Shown here piece by piece: positions 1 to 5,034 of a stretch of 7,460 nucleotides of DNA. The notes below the pieces were generated by a model that saw nothing but the letters and a program-made list of their open reading frames with translations, ran no database searches and was not told the origin of the DNA. Position numbers and translations under genes: made by a program. This DNA is from Pseudomonadota bacterium (lineage in GTDB: Bacteria; Pseudomonadota; Alphaproteobacteria; Rhizobiales; Hyphomicrobiaceae). Positions within the stretch are counted from its first letter, which is position 1, and each line of letters opens with the position of its first letter. The stretch is taken from assembly GCA_021812845.1 (NCBI GenBank), contig JAKAML010000060.1, forward strand, positions 1-7,460. Reading direction: 5' to 3'.

Positions 1-484
1 CCGCGCGCTCGACAAAGGCGCGCGCCTCGTCTTCCTCGGATTGCGTCAGGATGCGGCATAGGCCGATCGCCAACCGATCCTTGGGGATGCCCGATTGAAC
101 GAGCTCGTGAAAGAGCAGAACGGCCGGACGCAAATCGTCGAGGCTTGCACCCGACGGCTGCACGACGAGTGCGGCCGCCCCCGCAATCTCCAGCGTCGCG
201 CGGTTGGCATGCGCCGGCGCGTCGATGATCAGCAACTCGTCGGGCTTCGCGCTCGCCAGCGCCTCGGCCGCCGTTTCGAAGCCTTCGACCGCGATCGGTG
301 TCGGTTCGCCCGAATGTGCGCGCAGCCGTTCCCATTCGACGACGGTCTGCTGATAGGGATCGAGGTCGGCGATACGGACCGCGAGCCCGCCCGCCGCGAC
401 GACGGCGCCGAGCGCGCGGGCGAGGGTCGACTTGCCAACGCCGCCTTTCTGCGAAACGAACCCAACGATGATCGCGCGTGCCAT
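1..484 (-). CDS. parA: ParA-family partition ATPase of a mobile element (3' end outside window)
   Basis: The gene runs leftwards out of the window; 161 codons from the start are visible. The protein begins MARAIIVGFVSQ and carries the deviant Walker A motif KGGVGKST at about residues 13-20, a switch-type segment ADLDPYQQ near residue 40, and a Walker B-like LLIIDAPA near residue 85. These place it in the ParA/MinD ATPase family (COG1192-like), which moves or positions DNA cargo using ATP-dependent dimerisation on DNA. A good ribosome site (GAGGAG, 5 bases before the ATG) supports the start. It is divergent from the AlpA-like gene across a 100-bp control region. No ParB gene is visible, although one could lie further left. 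I infer that it stabilises the excised circular form of the island; a VirC1-like transfer role is an alternative. Confidence 0.88.
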   Translation of the reverse strand, partial: MARAIIVGFVSQKGGVGKSTLARALGAVVAAGGLAVRIADLDPYQQTVVEWERLRAHSGEPTPIAVEGFETAAEALASAKPDELLIIDAPAHANRATLEIAGAAALVVQPSGASLDDLRPAVLLFHELVQSGIPKDRLAIGLCRILTQSEEDEARAFVERA

Positions 485-540
485 GCCACTCCTCTACCGC
501 GTGCGTGACGGCTCTAGCAAGATGGATATTGAGGTAGATT

Positions 541-576
541 AATACGGTATTGCTGCCATCGGCCCGCCGCGGTATT
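541..576. promoter_or_regulatory. candidate operator between parA and the AlpA-like gene
   Basis: In the 100-bp divergent region, AATAC-G-GTATT (541-551) is a perfect inverted repeat with one central base. The heptamer CGGTATT occurs twice in direct orientation, at 545-551 and 570-576, 25 bp apart. The region is AT-rich compared with its surroundings. A binding site for the neighbouring AlpA-like regulator is the natural guess, but this is inference. No convincing -35/-10 pair was found on either strand. Confidence 0.35.
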
Positions 577-584
577 CGTTCTCC

Positions 585-827
585 ATGTCCTCGCGAACTG
601 GAGTGCCACCGCAGTTTCCGCCTCGTGGTCTGTCCCGCACAGAAGCCGCAGCCTACATCGGCGTATCGCCGACACTGTTCGACGGCCTGGTCAGGGATGG
701 CCGCATGCCGAGGCCGATCCGCATCAATGCCCGCACGGTGTGGGACCGGGTCAAGCTTGACGAGGCGTTCGCGGCGCTATCCGATGACGGCGATATCGAC
801 GATCCGTGGAGCAAGCTAGCTCTCTAG
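585..827 (+). CDS. AlpA-like helix-turn-helix regulator / excisionase-type protein
   Basis: An 80-residue protein with one recognisable winged-helix/HTH module at about residues 16-65: LSRTEAAAYIGVSPTLFDGL, then the short linker VRDGRMPRPIRI, then RTVWDRVKLDEAFAAL. This is the arrangement of AlpA/excisionase proteins (MerR-like DNA-binding fold), which in prophages and islands activate integrase expression or act as recombination directionality factors. The ATG at 585 is the only ordinary start after the in-frame stop at 540-542. It has no clear Shine-Dalgarno, so translation may be weak or leaderless. The 3' end overlaps the upstream GTG start option of the integrase by 22 bases, suggesting co-transcription. 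I infer a role in controlling int or excision; direct evidence is limited to the fold and the context. Confidence 0.75.
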   Translation: MSSRTGVPPQFPPRGLSRTEAAAYIGVSPTLFDGLVRDGRMPRPIRINARTVWDRVKLDEAFAALSDDGDIDDPWSKLAL

Positions 828-2047
828 CCCCGGAGTGCCCCGCGTTGAAGACGACCGTGCACTATCGCTACGTCTGCCAGGATCGCGATCGCCATGGCAA
901 CGTACGCTACTACTTCCGCCGCAAGGGGCAGCGCAAAATCCGTCTGCGCGCTGAGCCTGGGACGCGCGAGTTTCAGGCCGCCTACGAGGCCGCTGGCCGC
1001 CAGGCAGCCACGGCGTCGAGACCCGCCGCGATTGCGCGACCGAAGGCCGGAAGCTTTCGATCGCTGTGCGTGAGCTATTTTGCGTCGACGGACTTCGGCC
1101 AGCTCGATCGCTCGACGCAGGTCGTGCGGCGGCGCATTCTTGAGAGCATGTGCCAGGAGCCGATCGCACCTGGTGGCGCGCAGACCTTTGCCGATTTCCC
1201 GCTCGCACGCTTCGGCCGCAAGGCAGTACGTATCCTGCGCGACCGCAAGGCCGATCTACCGTGGGCCGCCAACGGCCGCCTCAAAGCCATTCGCCGCCTG
1301 TTCAAGTGGGCACTGGACGAGGACGTCGCCGGCATTGCGGCCAATCCCGCACGCGACGTGTCCTACCTCAAGGGACGCCAAGGCGGTCACCACTCCTGGA
1401 CGCCCGAGGAGGTGGAGCGGTTCGAGACGCGCCATCCCGTCGGTAGCAAGGCACGCCTCGCTCTCGCCCTCTTGCTCTACACCGGACAACGCCGCTCCGA
1501 CGTCATTCTGTTCGGCGCCGAGCACGTGCGCGACGGCTGGCTCAGGTTCACCCAGCAAAAGAATCGCAATCGCAAGCCGATCACGCTCGCGCTGCCGATC
1601 CTTCCTGTTCTTCAACAGGTGCTGGACGCGACACCACTCGGCGACGAGACATTCCTGGTGACTGACCACGGCAAGCCGTTCACGGGCAACGGGTTCGGAA
1701 ACAAGATGCGCCAGTGGTGCGACGAGGCCGGCCTTCCGCTTTGCACCGCCCACGGGCTGCGCAAGGCCGGCGCCGCGATCGCCGCCGAGAACGGCGCGAC
1801 ACCGCACCAGCTGATGAGCATCTTCGGTTGGCTGACGCTGGCCGAGGCGGAGCGCTACACGCGCGCGGCCGAGCAGAAGAGAATTGTCGCGGACGCCATC
1901 AGGCTGCTCGAGCGCCGGGAGGCCAGAAATGTCCCACCGGATTCAGCCGACGTGTCCCACCCATTGATTCAAAACGAACATTCAGGCGTTTGGCGCCCCG
2001 TAGGGGATTCGAACCCCTGTTGCTCACGTGAGAGGCGAGCGTCCTAG
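806..2047 (+). CDS. int: tyrosine recombinase (integrase) of the island
   Basis: A 413-residue site-specific recombinase that should catalyse integration and excision at tRNA-Glu. All catalytic residues of the family are visible: Arg229 in TGQRRSD, Lys252 in the beta-hairpin FTQQKNRNRKP, His316 and Arg319 in AHGLRK, Trp342 in FGWLTL (the His/Trp position) and the nucleophile Tyr351 in AERYTRAA. Residues 17-50 (YRYVCQDRDRHGNVRYYFRR and following) form a basic N-terminal arm-binding segment; residues 83-180 are the core-binding domain. The start is uncertain: GTG 806 overlaps the preceding gene and lacks a ribosome site, while TTG 845 has GGAG nine bases upstream and would give 400 residues. 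Residues 396-413 (WRPVGDSNPCCSRERRAS) and the stop are encoded by the antisense strand of the tRNA gene. The gene appears intact and potentially active. Confidence 0.93.
   Translation: MEQASSLAPECPALKTTVHYRYVCQDRDRHGNVRYYFRRKGQRKIRLRAEPGTREFQAAYEAAGRQAATASRPAAIARPKAGSFRSLCVSYFASTDFGQLDRSTQVVRRRILESMCQEPIAPGGAQTFADFPLARFGRKAVRILRDRKADLPWAANGRLKAIRRLFKWALDEDVAGIAANPARDVSYLKGRQGGHHSWTPEEVERFETRHPVGSKARLALALLLYTGQRRSDVILFGAEHVRDGWLRFTQQKNRNRKPITLALPILPVLQQVLDATPLGDETFLVTDHGKPFTGNGFGNKMRQWCDEAGLPLCTAHGLRKAGAAIAAENGATPHQLMSIFGWLTLAEAERYTRAAEQKRIVADAIRLLERREARNVPPDSADVSHPLIQNEHSGVWRPVGDSNPCCSRERRAS
1991..2047. other. probable attachment site (att) in the tRNA-Glu 3' half
   Basis: Tyrosine recombinases of islands commonly use the anticodon or T-loop to 3'-end part of tRNA genes as attB, and here the integrase gene ends inside that part. 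The crossover block should be an identity segment within the tRNA 3' half, and its second copy should lie left of base 1. No other copy of the T-arm sequence was found in this window. Confidence 0.6.
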
Positions 2048-2066
2048 GCCTCTAGACGAACGGGGC
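1991..2066 (-). tRNA. tRNA-Glu, anticodon CTC
   Basis: The minus strand folds into a complete 76-nt tRNA. It begins GCCCCGTTCGTCTAGAGG, has an acceptor stem GCCCCGT pairing with ACGGGGC, an encoded CCA end, and a T-arm CAGGGG-TTCGAAT-CCCCT. The anticodon arm is CTCGC-CTCTCAC-GTGAG with one G-U pair, giving anticodon CTC. The body closely matches bacterial tRNA-Glu (TTCGTCTAGAGGCC, AACAGGGGTTCGAATCCCC). The 5' part and promoter lie on the chromosomal side, whereas the 3' part borders the island, so the 3' half was probably restored by the incoming element. Confidence 0.97.
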
Positions 2067-2082
2067 GGGCCGGGAAGCTCGT

Positions 2083-2111
2083 CGTATAGGCGAGGTCGCC
2101 GACCCGATCAA
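2083..2111 (-). promoter_or_regulatory. sigma-70 type promoter of tRNA-Glu
   Basis: On the minus strand, TTGATC (-35) and TATACG (-10) are separated by exactly 17 bases. The -10 ends 16 bases before the tRNA 5' end, which fits a short leader. It sits on the chromosomal side of the island junction and so is unaffected by integration. Confidence 0.7.
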
Positions 2112-2165
2112 GTGCGAACTTGGGCGCCGAACTTCGACGCTCGGCGGTGCGGTGGGAACGGTTGC

Positions 2166-2198
2166 GCCGCCGCGCGGGGCCGCGACGCGCGCGGCGGC
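2166..2198 (-). terminator. GC-rich hairpin 3' of the minus-strand membrane protein gene
   Basis: A perfect 11-bp inverted repeat (GCCGCCGCGCG / CGCGCGGCGGC, 11-base loop) begins 4 bases after the stop codon at 2203. There is no U-run, so it is not a textbook intrinsic terminator. It may help termination, protect the mRNA 3' end, or insulate the tRNA from upstream transcription. Confidence 0.4.
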
Positions 2199-2202
2199 TG
2201 TG

Positions 2203-2676
2203 CTATCTGCGCTCGGGTTCCGGCATGATCTCGATACGGGACAAGGTGCGGCCCGTCACGAGGTCGACGATCGCGACGCCGGGCCGGCCCGACGGGGCGT
2301 CGGTCATCTCGTAGTGCACGGCCAGCCGGTCGCCGGAGAGCGCCACGGAGCGCACGCTGGCGCTGCGCGGCAGCTCGAGCGCCAGACGCTCGATCAGGGC
2401 GGCGCCGGCCGCGGCGGGCGCTCCCGCCTTCGACGTGGGATCGGCCCCGGTCCGCGCGACGGCGGGAGGTTGTGCCGGCACGCGCGAGGAGACATAGAAA
2501 ATGCGGGCGATGATGCCGATGAAGCCGAGGATCAGGATGAGCGCCATGACGACGACGGCGATCTTCAGATACTTGAGGAATACCGGGTCGTTGAAGATGT
2601 CGCCGCCGTCGGCGCGTGGGGCGGCGCGATCCTCGGATGCGGGTGGCGCAGGGGAGAACTCACGGGCTTCGCTCAT
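2203..2676 (-). CDS. single-span membrane protein, DUF6476-like, function unknown
   Basis: A 157-residue protein beginning MSEAREFSPAPP. It has an acidic and proline-rich cytoplasmic start (residues 1-30), the segment NDPVFLKYLK, one strong membrane span at about 38-60 (IAVVVMALILILGFIGIIARIF), an Ala/Pro-rich linker to about 93, and a C-terminal region (98-150) rich in short beta-like stretches ending DLVTGRTLSRIEIMP. The layout resembles small alphaproteobacterial proteins grouped as DUF6476, often found beside rluA/rluD-type genes; that assignment is from memory and moderate. The start has GAGGA 3 bases before the ATG. A longer in-frame version reaching to 2829 would overlap rluD and looks non-coding in its first 51 residues. 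The gene is divergent from rluD across 84 bases. No function can be assigned. Confidence 0.82.
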   Translation of the reverse strand: MSEAREFSPAPPASEDRAAPRADGGDIFNDPVFLKYLKIAVVVMALILILGFIGIIARIFYVSSRVPAQPPAVARTGADPTSKAGAPAAAGAALIERLALELPRSASVRSVALSGDRLAVHYEMTDAPSGRPGVAIVDLVTGRTLSRIEIMPEPERR

Positions 2677-2760
2677 CGATCCTCGGCAGGTTGCGGTCGG
2701 GGCTGGAGATCGGCGGCCGGGTCGGTCCCCGGGCGCGGTGCGTTGCAGGCGGAGGAGCCG

Positions 2761-3885
2761 ATGAGCCCCGACGCCGACGCGCCGGCCGACGGCGACGGGG
2801 AGAACCCGACCGCCTCGCCGGCGCTGCACGAGGTCACGGTCGACGCCGCCGACGCCGGGCAGCGGCTCGACCGCCTGCTGGCGGCGCGGATCGAAGGCGC
2901 GAGCCGGTCGCGGCTGAAGGCGCTGATCATCGCCGGTTGCGTCACGTCCGGCGACGGGCGGACCTTAAGTGACCCCGGAATGGCGGTCAAACCGGGCGAC
3001 GTCGTGCGCGTGACCGTGCCGGCGGCGGCGGCGGCCGAGCCGGTGGCGGAGGCCATCCCGCTGACCGTCGTCTACGAGGATCGGCACCTGATCGTGATCG
3101 ACAAGCCGGCCGGCCTCGTCGTGCACCCGGCAGCCGGGCACGCGGCGGGGACACTCGTCAACGCGCTGATCGCGCACTGCGGCGCGAGCCTCAGCGGCAT
3201 CGGCGGCGTCCGGCGGCCGGGCATCGTGCACCGGCTCGACCGCGACACGTCGGGCCTCCTGGTGGTCGCCAAGAGCGACGTCGCGCATCAGGGGCTCGCC
3301 GCGCAGTTCGCGGCGCACGGCCGCGACGGCCGGCTCCGTCGGTCCTATCTGGCGCTGGTGTGGGGCCTGCCCGAACGTGCCGAAGGGCGGATCGATGCGC
3401 CCGTGGGCCGGCACCCGACCCAGCGGACGAGGATGTCCGTGGTCAAGCCGGGCCGGGGCCGCGCGGCGGCGACCCGCTACGTCGTGCTCGAGACGTTCGC
3501 GGCCGCGGCGGGCGCTGGAGCTGGCGGGAGCGCGGGCGGGGGGGCGGCGGCGTCGCTGCTGCGGCTCGACCTCGAGACCGGCCGCACCCACCAGATCCGC
3601 GTCCACCTCGCGCACATTGGACACCCGGTGATGGGCGATCCGGTCTACGGGCGAGGGTTCAAGGCGAGTGCACGGCGTCTGGGACCGGAGGCCCAGGAGG
3701 CGCTCGGGGCGCTCGGCCGGCAGGCGCTCCATGCGGCGGAGCTCGGCTTCGAGCACCCCGTCACCGGCGGCCGGCTGCACTTCACCGGGTCGGTGCCGGC
3801 CGACATGGCGCGGCTGGTTCGGGCGCTGACGGCCGACGATCGACCGCGACCCACCAAATTAGACGCAAAGCCCAGGCGCCGCTGA
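2761..3885 (+). CDS. rluD: 23S rRNA pseudouridine synthase, RluA/RluD family
   Basis: A 374-residue enzyme that converts uridine to pseudouridine in 23S rRNA; in E. coli RluD acts on positions 1911, 1915 and 1917 of helix 69. An S4 RNA-binding domain occupies about residues 33-86 (QRLDRLLAARI to PGDVVRVTVP). The catalytic motif HRLDRDTSG at 157-165 supplies Asp160. The family motif RTHQIRVHLAHIGHPVMGDPVYG lies at 275-297. The ATG at 2761 has GGAGGAG just upstream. The reading frame continues open to 2152, but that extension is the shadow of the opposite gene. Residues 247-265 are an Ala/Gly-only insertion between YVVLETF and LLRLDLETG, where relatives usually have a short loop. The exact target uridines are inferred from family membership. 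Confidence 0.93.
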   Translation: MSPDADAPADGDGENPTASPALHEVTVDAADAGQRLDRLLAARIEGASRSRLKALIIAGCVTSGDGRTLSDPGMAVKPGDVVRVTVPAAAAAEPVAEAIPLTVVYEDRHLIVIDKPAGLVVHPAAGHAAGTLVNALIAHCGASLSGIGGVRRPGIVHRLDRDTSGLLVVAKSDVAHQGLAAQFAAHGRDGRLRRSYLALVWGLPERAEGRIDAPVGRHPTQRTRMSVVKPGRGRAAATRYVVLETFAAAAGAGAGGSAGGGAAASLLRLDLETGRTHQIRVHLAHIGHPVMGDPVYGRGFKASARRLGPEAQEALGALGRQALHAAELGFEHPVTGGRLHFTGSVPADMARLVRALTADDRPRPTKLDAKPRRR

Positions 3886-3899
3886 AACCCGGCCTTCAT

Positions 3900-3931
3900 C
3901 GCGCCGGCGGAATTCGTCGGATGTCGGCGCG
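3900..3931 (+). terminator. hairpin downstream of rluD, weak terminator candidate
   Basis: CGCGCCGGC (3900-3908) pairs with GTCGGCGCG (3923-3931), 9 bp with one G-U pair and a 14-base loop, starting 14 bases after the rluD stop. No U-run follows, so rluD and the next gene may still be co-transcribed. Confidence 0.28.
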
Positions 3932-3996
3932 TCTATCGGATGCGTTAAGCCGGCCACGGCATGATGGGATCGTGCCGCAGTCGTCGGAGGCCCCCG

Positions 3997-4254
3997 ATGC
4001 CGCTTCGTTTCAAGCTGATGTCCTCGCTGTTCGTGCTGCTGCTGCTGTGGGCCAGCGATAGCGGCAACCGGCCGTTCGACGACATCCTCAACGTGTTCGC
4101 CGGCCTCGCCGTGCTGCTCGTGCTGTCGCTGTTCTCGACCGTGCCCAACTGGAGCCGCACCGATCGCGTCGACCGCTCCCTCGACGGTGGCAGTTGGGCC
4201 GACCGCATCGACGTCGAGCGGGTCGCGCGCGAACGGACGCCGCCGCGGGGATGA
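3997..4254 (+). CDS. small two-span membrane protein, function unknown
   Basis: An 85-residue protein starting MPLRFKLMSS. Two hydrophobic segments are visible: residues about 7-18 (LMSSLFVLLLLW) and about 39-55 (NVFAGLAVLLVLSLFSTV), separated by a short polar loop ASDSGNRPFDDI. A charged tail, rich in Arg and Asp, follows to the end. This suggests a helical hairpin in the inner membrane with both ends in the cytoplasm. The chosen ATG has GGAGG six bases upstream; an ATG 36 bases earlier lacks such a site. It lies 111 bases after rluD in the same direction. Its stop overlaps an ATG as ATGA, so a following short ORF could be coupled to it. No family was recognised. Confidence 0.68.
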   Translation: MPLRFKLMSSLFVLLLLWASDSGNRPFDDILNVFAGLAVLLVLSLFSTVPNWSRTDRVDRSLDGGSWADRIDVERVARERTPPRG

Positions 4255-4484
4255 GCCGCAGGCGCCTTGCGCCGTGTCGGCGGCAGCGCGGGCCGTTCAG
4301 TGCTCGAGAATGCCTGGAACGCCTGGAACGCCTGGAAAGCCTGGACACCGGCCGCCTGGAGTGCCGTGCGAGGACTGCGGCCTGCCCTCCTGCAGCCTGC
4401 CCTCCTGCAGCCTGCCCTCCTGCAGCCTGCCGGACTGCGGCCCGTGACGGGTTACTGCGTGCGACCGCTATAGTTAGACTTTAG
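4251..4484 (+). CDS. doubtful 77-residue ORF made largely of repeats
   Basis: The ATG overlaps the previous stop codon (ATGA), a spacing typical of translational coupling. The product would contain an amphipathic LERLERLESL segment from the 9-nt repeat and a Cys/Pro CPPAA pentapeptide repeated from the 15-nt repeat. Because both repeat periods are multiples of three, all three plus frames stay open. The rivals are an ORF with a Gly-Pro repeat and CSLPS units ending at 4447, and one with NAW and PALLQ units ending at 4473. Codon use does not favour this frame clearly. Treat it as a candidate only; the tract may be non-coding. Confidence 0.2.
   Translation: MSRRRLAPCRRQRGPFSARECLERLERLESLDTGRLECRARTAACPPAACPPAACPPAACRTAARDGLLRATAIVRL
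4312..4347 (+). repeat. 9-nt tandem repeat, four units
   Basis: The unit GCCTGGAAC occurs at 4312-4320 and 4321-4329 exactly, then as GCCTGGAAA (4330-4338) and GCCTGGACA (4339-4347). Decay is towards the 3' end. The period is a multiple of three, so frames are preserved. Confidence 0.9.
4366..4440 (+). repeat. 15-nt tandem repeat, three exact units with two diverged flanking units
   Basis: CCTGCCCTCCTGCAG is repeated exactly at 4381-4395, 4396-4410 and 4411-4425. Diverged copies flank it: 4426-4440 (CCTGCCGGACTGCGG) and 4366-4380 (ending AGGACTGCGG). The two outer copies share GGACTGCGG with each other, suggesting that the three central copies arose by recent expansion within an older array. 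Confidence 0.9.
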
Positions 4485-4517
4485 TCTAATAAAAAAGGCC
4501 GATATCGTCACCATATC
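4469..4517. promoter_or_regulatory. AT-rich island with two inverted repeats upstream of rpoH
   Basis: Within very GC-rich DNA, this stretch holds the perfect inverted repeat TTAGACT-TT-AGTCTAA (4474-4489), then an A-run, then GATAT-N7-ATATC (4501-4517). TATAGT (4469-4474) matches the -10 consensus at 5 of 6 bases and overlaps the first repeat; GTGACG at 4444-4449 would be a -35, with a long 19-base spacer. I infer a promoter with an overlapping operator directed at the rpoH region. The regulator is unknown. It is not a terminator: the run after the hairpin is A on the plus strand, and on the minus strand the T-run comes before the hairpin. Confidence 0.45.
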
Positions 4518-4672
4518 CTTGGTTCGGGAGTTCCGAAGTAGTGCATCACGGCGCGGCGTCGAACCTCGGGACGTCGCCGGACGTATCGGTGGCACGTCCG
4601 GACCGGTCGTGCCCGCAAGTCCGGCGAAGGGAAGCTCAAGTCGGGCTCGGCCGTCCGGCGGCTGTTACCGGC

Positions 4673-4698
4673 GGAACAGACATCGCGGAGAGAACGTT
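4673..4698 (+). promoter_or_regulatory. EcfG-type general stress promoter match (GGAAC-N17-CGTT)
   Basis: GGAAC (4673-4677) and CGTT (4695-4698) are separated by 17 bases, an exact match to the consensus for the alphaproteobacterial general stress sigma factor EcfG (GGAAC, 16-17 bases, cGTT). Start of transcription would fall near 4705, about 330 bases before rpoH, with no convincing ORF in between. In other alphaproteobacteria some rpoH paralogues are known to be under stress ECF sigma control, which makes the location sensible. A chance match is possible. Confidence 0.45.
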
Positions 4699-4782
4699 GC
4701 CGAATGAAGATCCGCCGCGGGAGTCCATGGCAGCGGACGCCGGCGCGGCAGGAGGGATCGGAGAGGGCGGAGCACCCGTCAA

Positions 4783-4823
4783 GACGCCGATGTGAAGCCC
4801 CTGGGACGGGGCAGATCGGCGTC
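4783..4823 (+). promoter_or_regulatory. two-part RNA hairpin in the rpoH upstream region
   Basis: GACGCCGAT (4783-4791) pairs perfectly with ATCGGCGTC (4815-4823). Nested inside, GCCCC (4797-4801) pairs with GGGGC (4808-4812) around the loop TGGGAC. There is no U-run after it. It could be a leader structure, a transcript 3' end, or the body of a small RNA starting at the EcfG-like promoter upstream. Confidence 0.45.
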
Positions 4824-4854
4824 GCCGCAACCCCGCACACGGAACCGTCAACCG

Positions 4855-4868
4855 CCGCGACGTCGCGG
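4855..4868. repeat. 14-nt perfect palindrome
   Basis: CCGCGACGTCGCGG is its own reverse complement, and GTCA (4847-4850) and TGAC (4869-4872) on either side can pair as well. It lies in the rpoH leader and could be a protein-binding site or an RNA hairpin. Such palindromes are less rare in GC-rich DNA. Confidence 0.4.
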
Positions 4869-4940
4869 TGACGCCAACGTGCGTTGAGGGCCATGGCCGC
4901 GGATACTACGCTGATGCGCGAAGCTCGCCGGACCAGGTGC

Positions 4941-4968
4941 GACGGACGTGTCGGAGACGGACGTGTCG
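4941..4968 (+). repeat. 13-nt direct repeat with 15-nt period upstream of rpoH
   Basis: GACGGACGTGTCG occurs at 4941-4953 and again at 4956-4968. It ends 66 bases before the rpoH start. It could be a pair of binding sites or a simple duplication. The period equals that of the tandem array at 4366-4440, but the sequence is unrelated. Confidence 0.6.
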
Positions 4969-5034
4969 ACGGAGCGTGATTGAGGCGGCGCGCCGCGAGC
5001 CCACGGGGGCGAAGCGGCGTCCGGAACGACGAAG

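Larger units (their letters stand above)
1..2047. mobile_element. end of a tRNA-Glu-integrated genomic island / integrative element (partial)
   Basis: A ParA-type ATPase, an AlpA-like regulator and a tyrosine recombinase stand side by side and end exactly at the 3' part of a tRNA gene. This is the classic layout of the integrase end of an integrative element. Everything to the right of the tRNA (rluD, rpoH) is core chromosome, so the element extends to the left, beyond base 1. The right boundary is inside the tRNA gene (1991-2066), but the exact crossover cannot be fixed because the second attachment copy is not in the window. No conjugation or cargo genes are visible here, so whether this is an ICE, a mobilisable island, a prophage or a remnant is undecided. 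Confidence 0.8.

Noticed and set aside
95..508. 137-codon plus-strand ORF over parA
   Set aside because: It is a shadow of the ParA-type gene, which has clear Walker motifs on the other strand.
2152..2760. N-terminal extension of the rluD reading frame
   Set aside because: It overlaps the opposite-strand membrane protein gene and the tRNA-proximal hairpin; the ATG at 2761 has a strong ribosome site and the S4 domain begins soon after it.
4312..4440. CRISPR array
   Set aside because: The units are contiguous 9- and 15-nt tandem repeats with no spacers.
4474..4496. inverted repeat followed by an A-run read as an intrinsic terminator
   Set aside because: On the plus strand the run is A, and on the minus strand the T-run comes before the hairpin, so it fits neither direction.
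4541..4795. 84-codon plus-strand ORF upstream of rpoH
   Set aside because: GTG start without a ribosome site, no domain, mixed third-position GC, and its end lies inside the 4783-4823 hairpin.
4508..4894. 128-codon minus-strand ORF upstream of rpoH
   Set aside because: Cys/Arg-rich composition with no domain or good start; it reads as the shadow of non-coding DNA.
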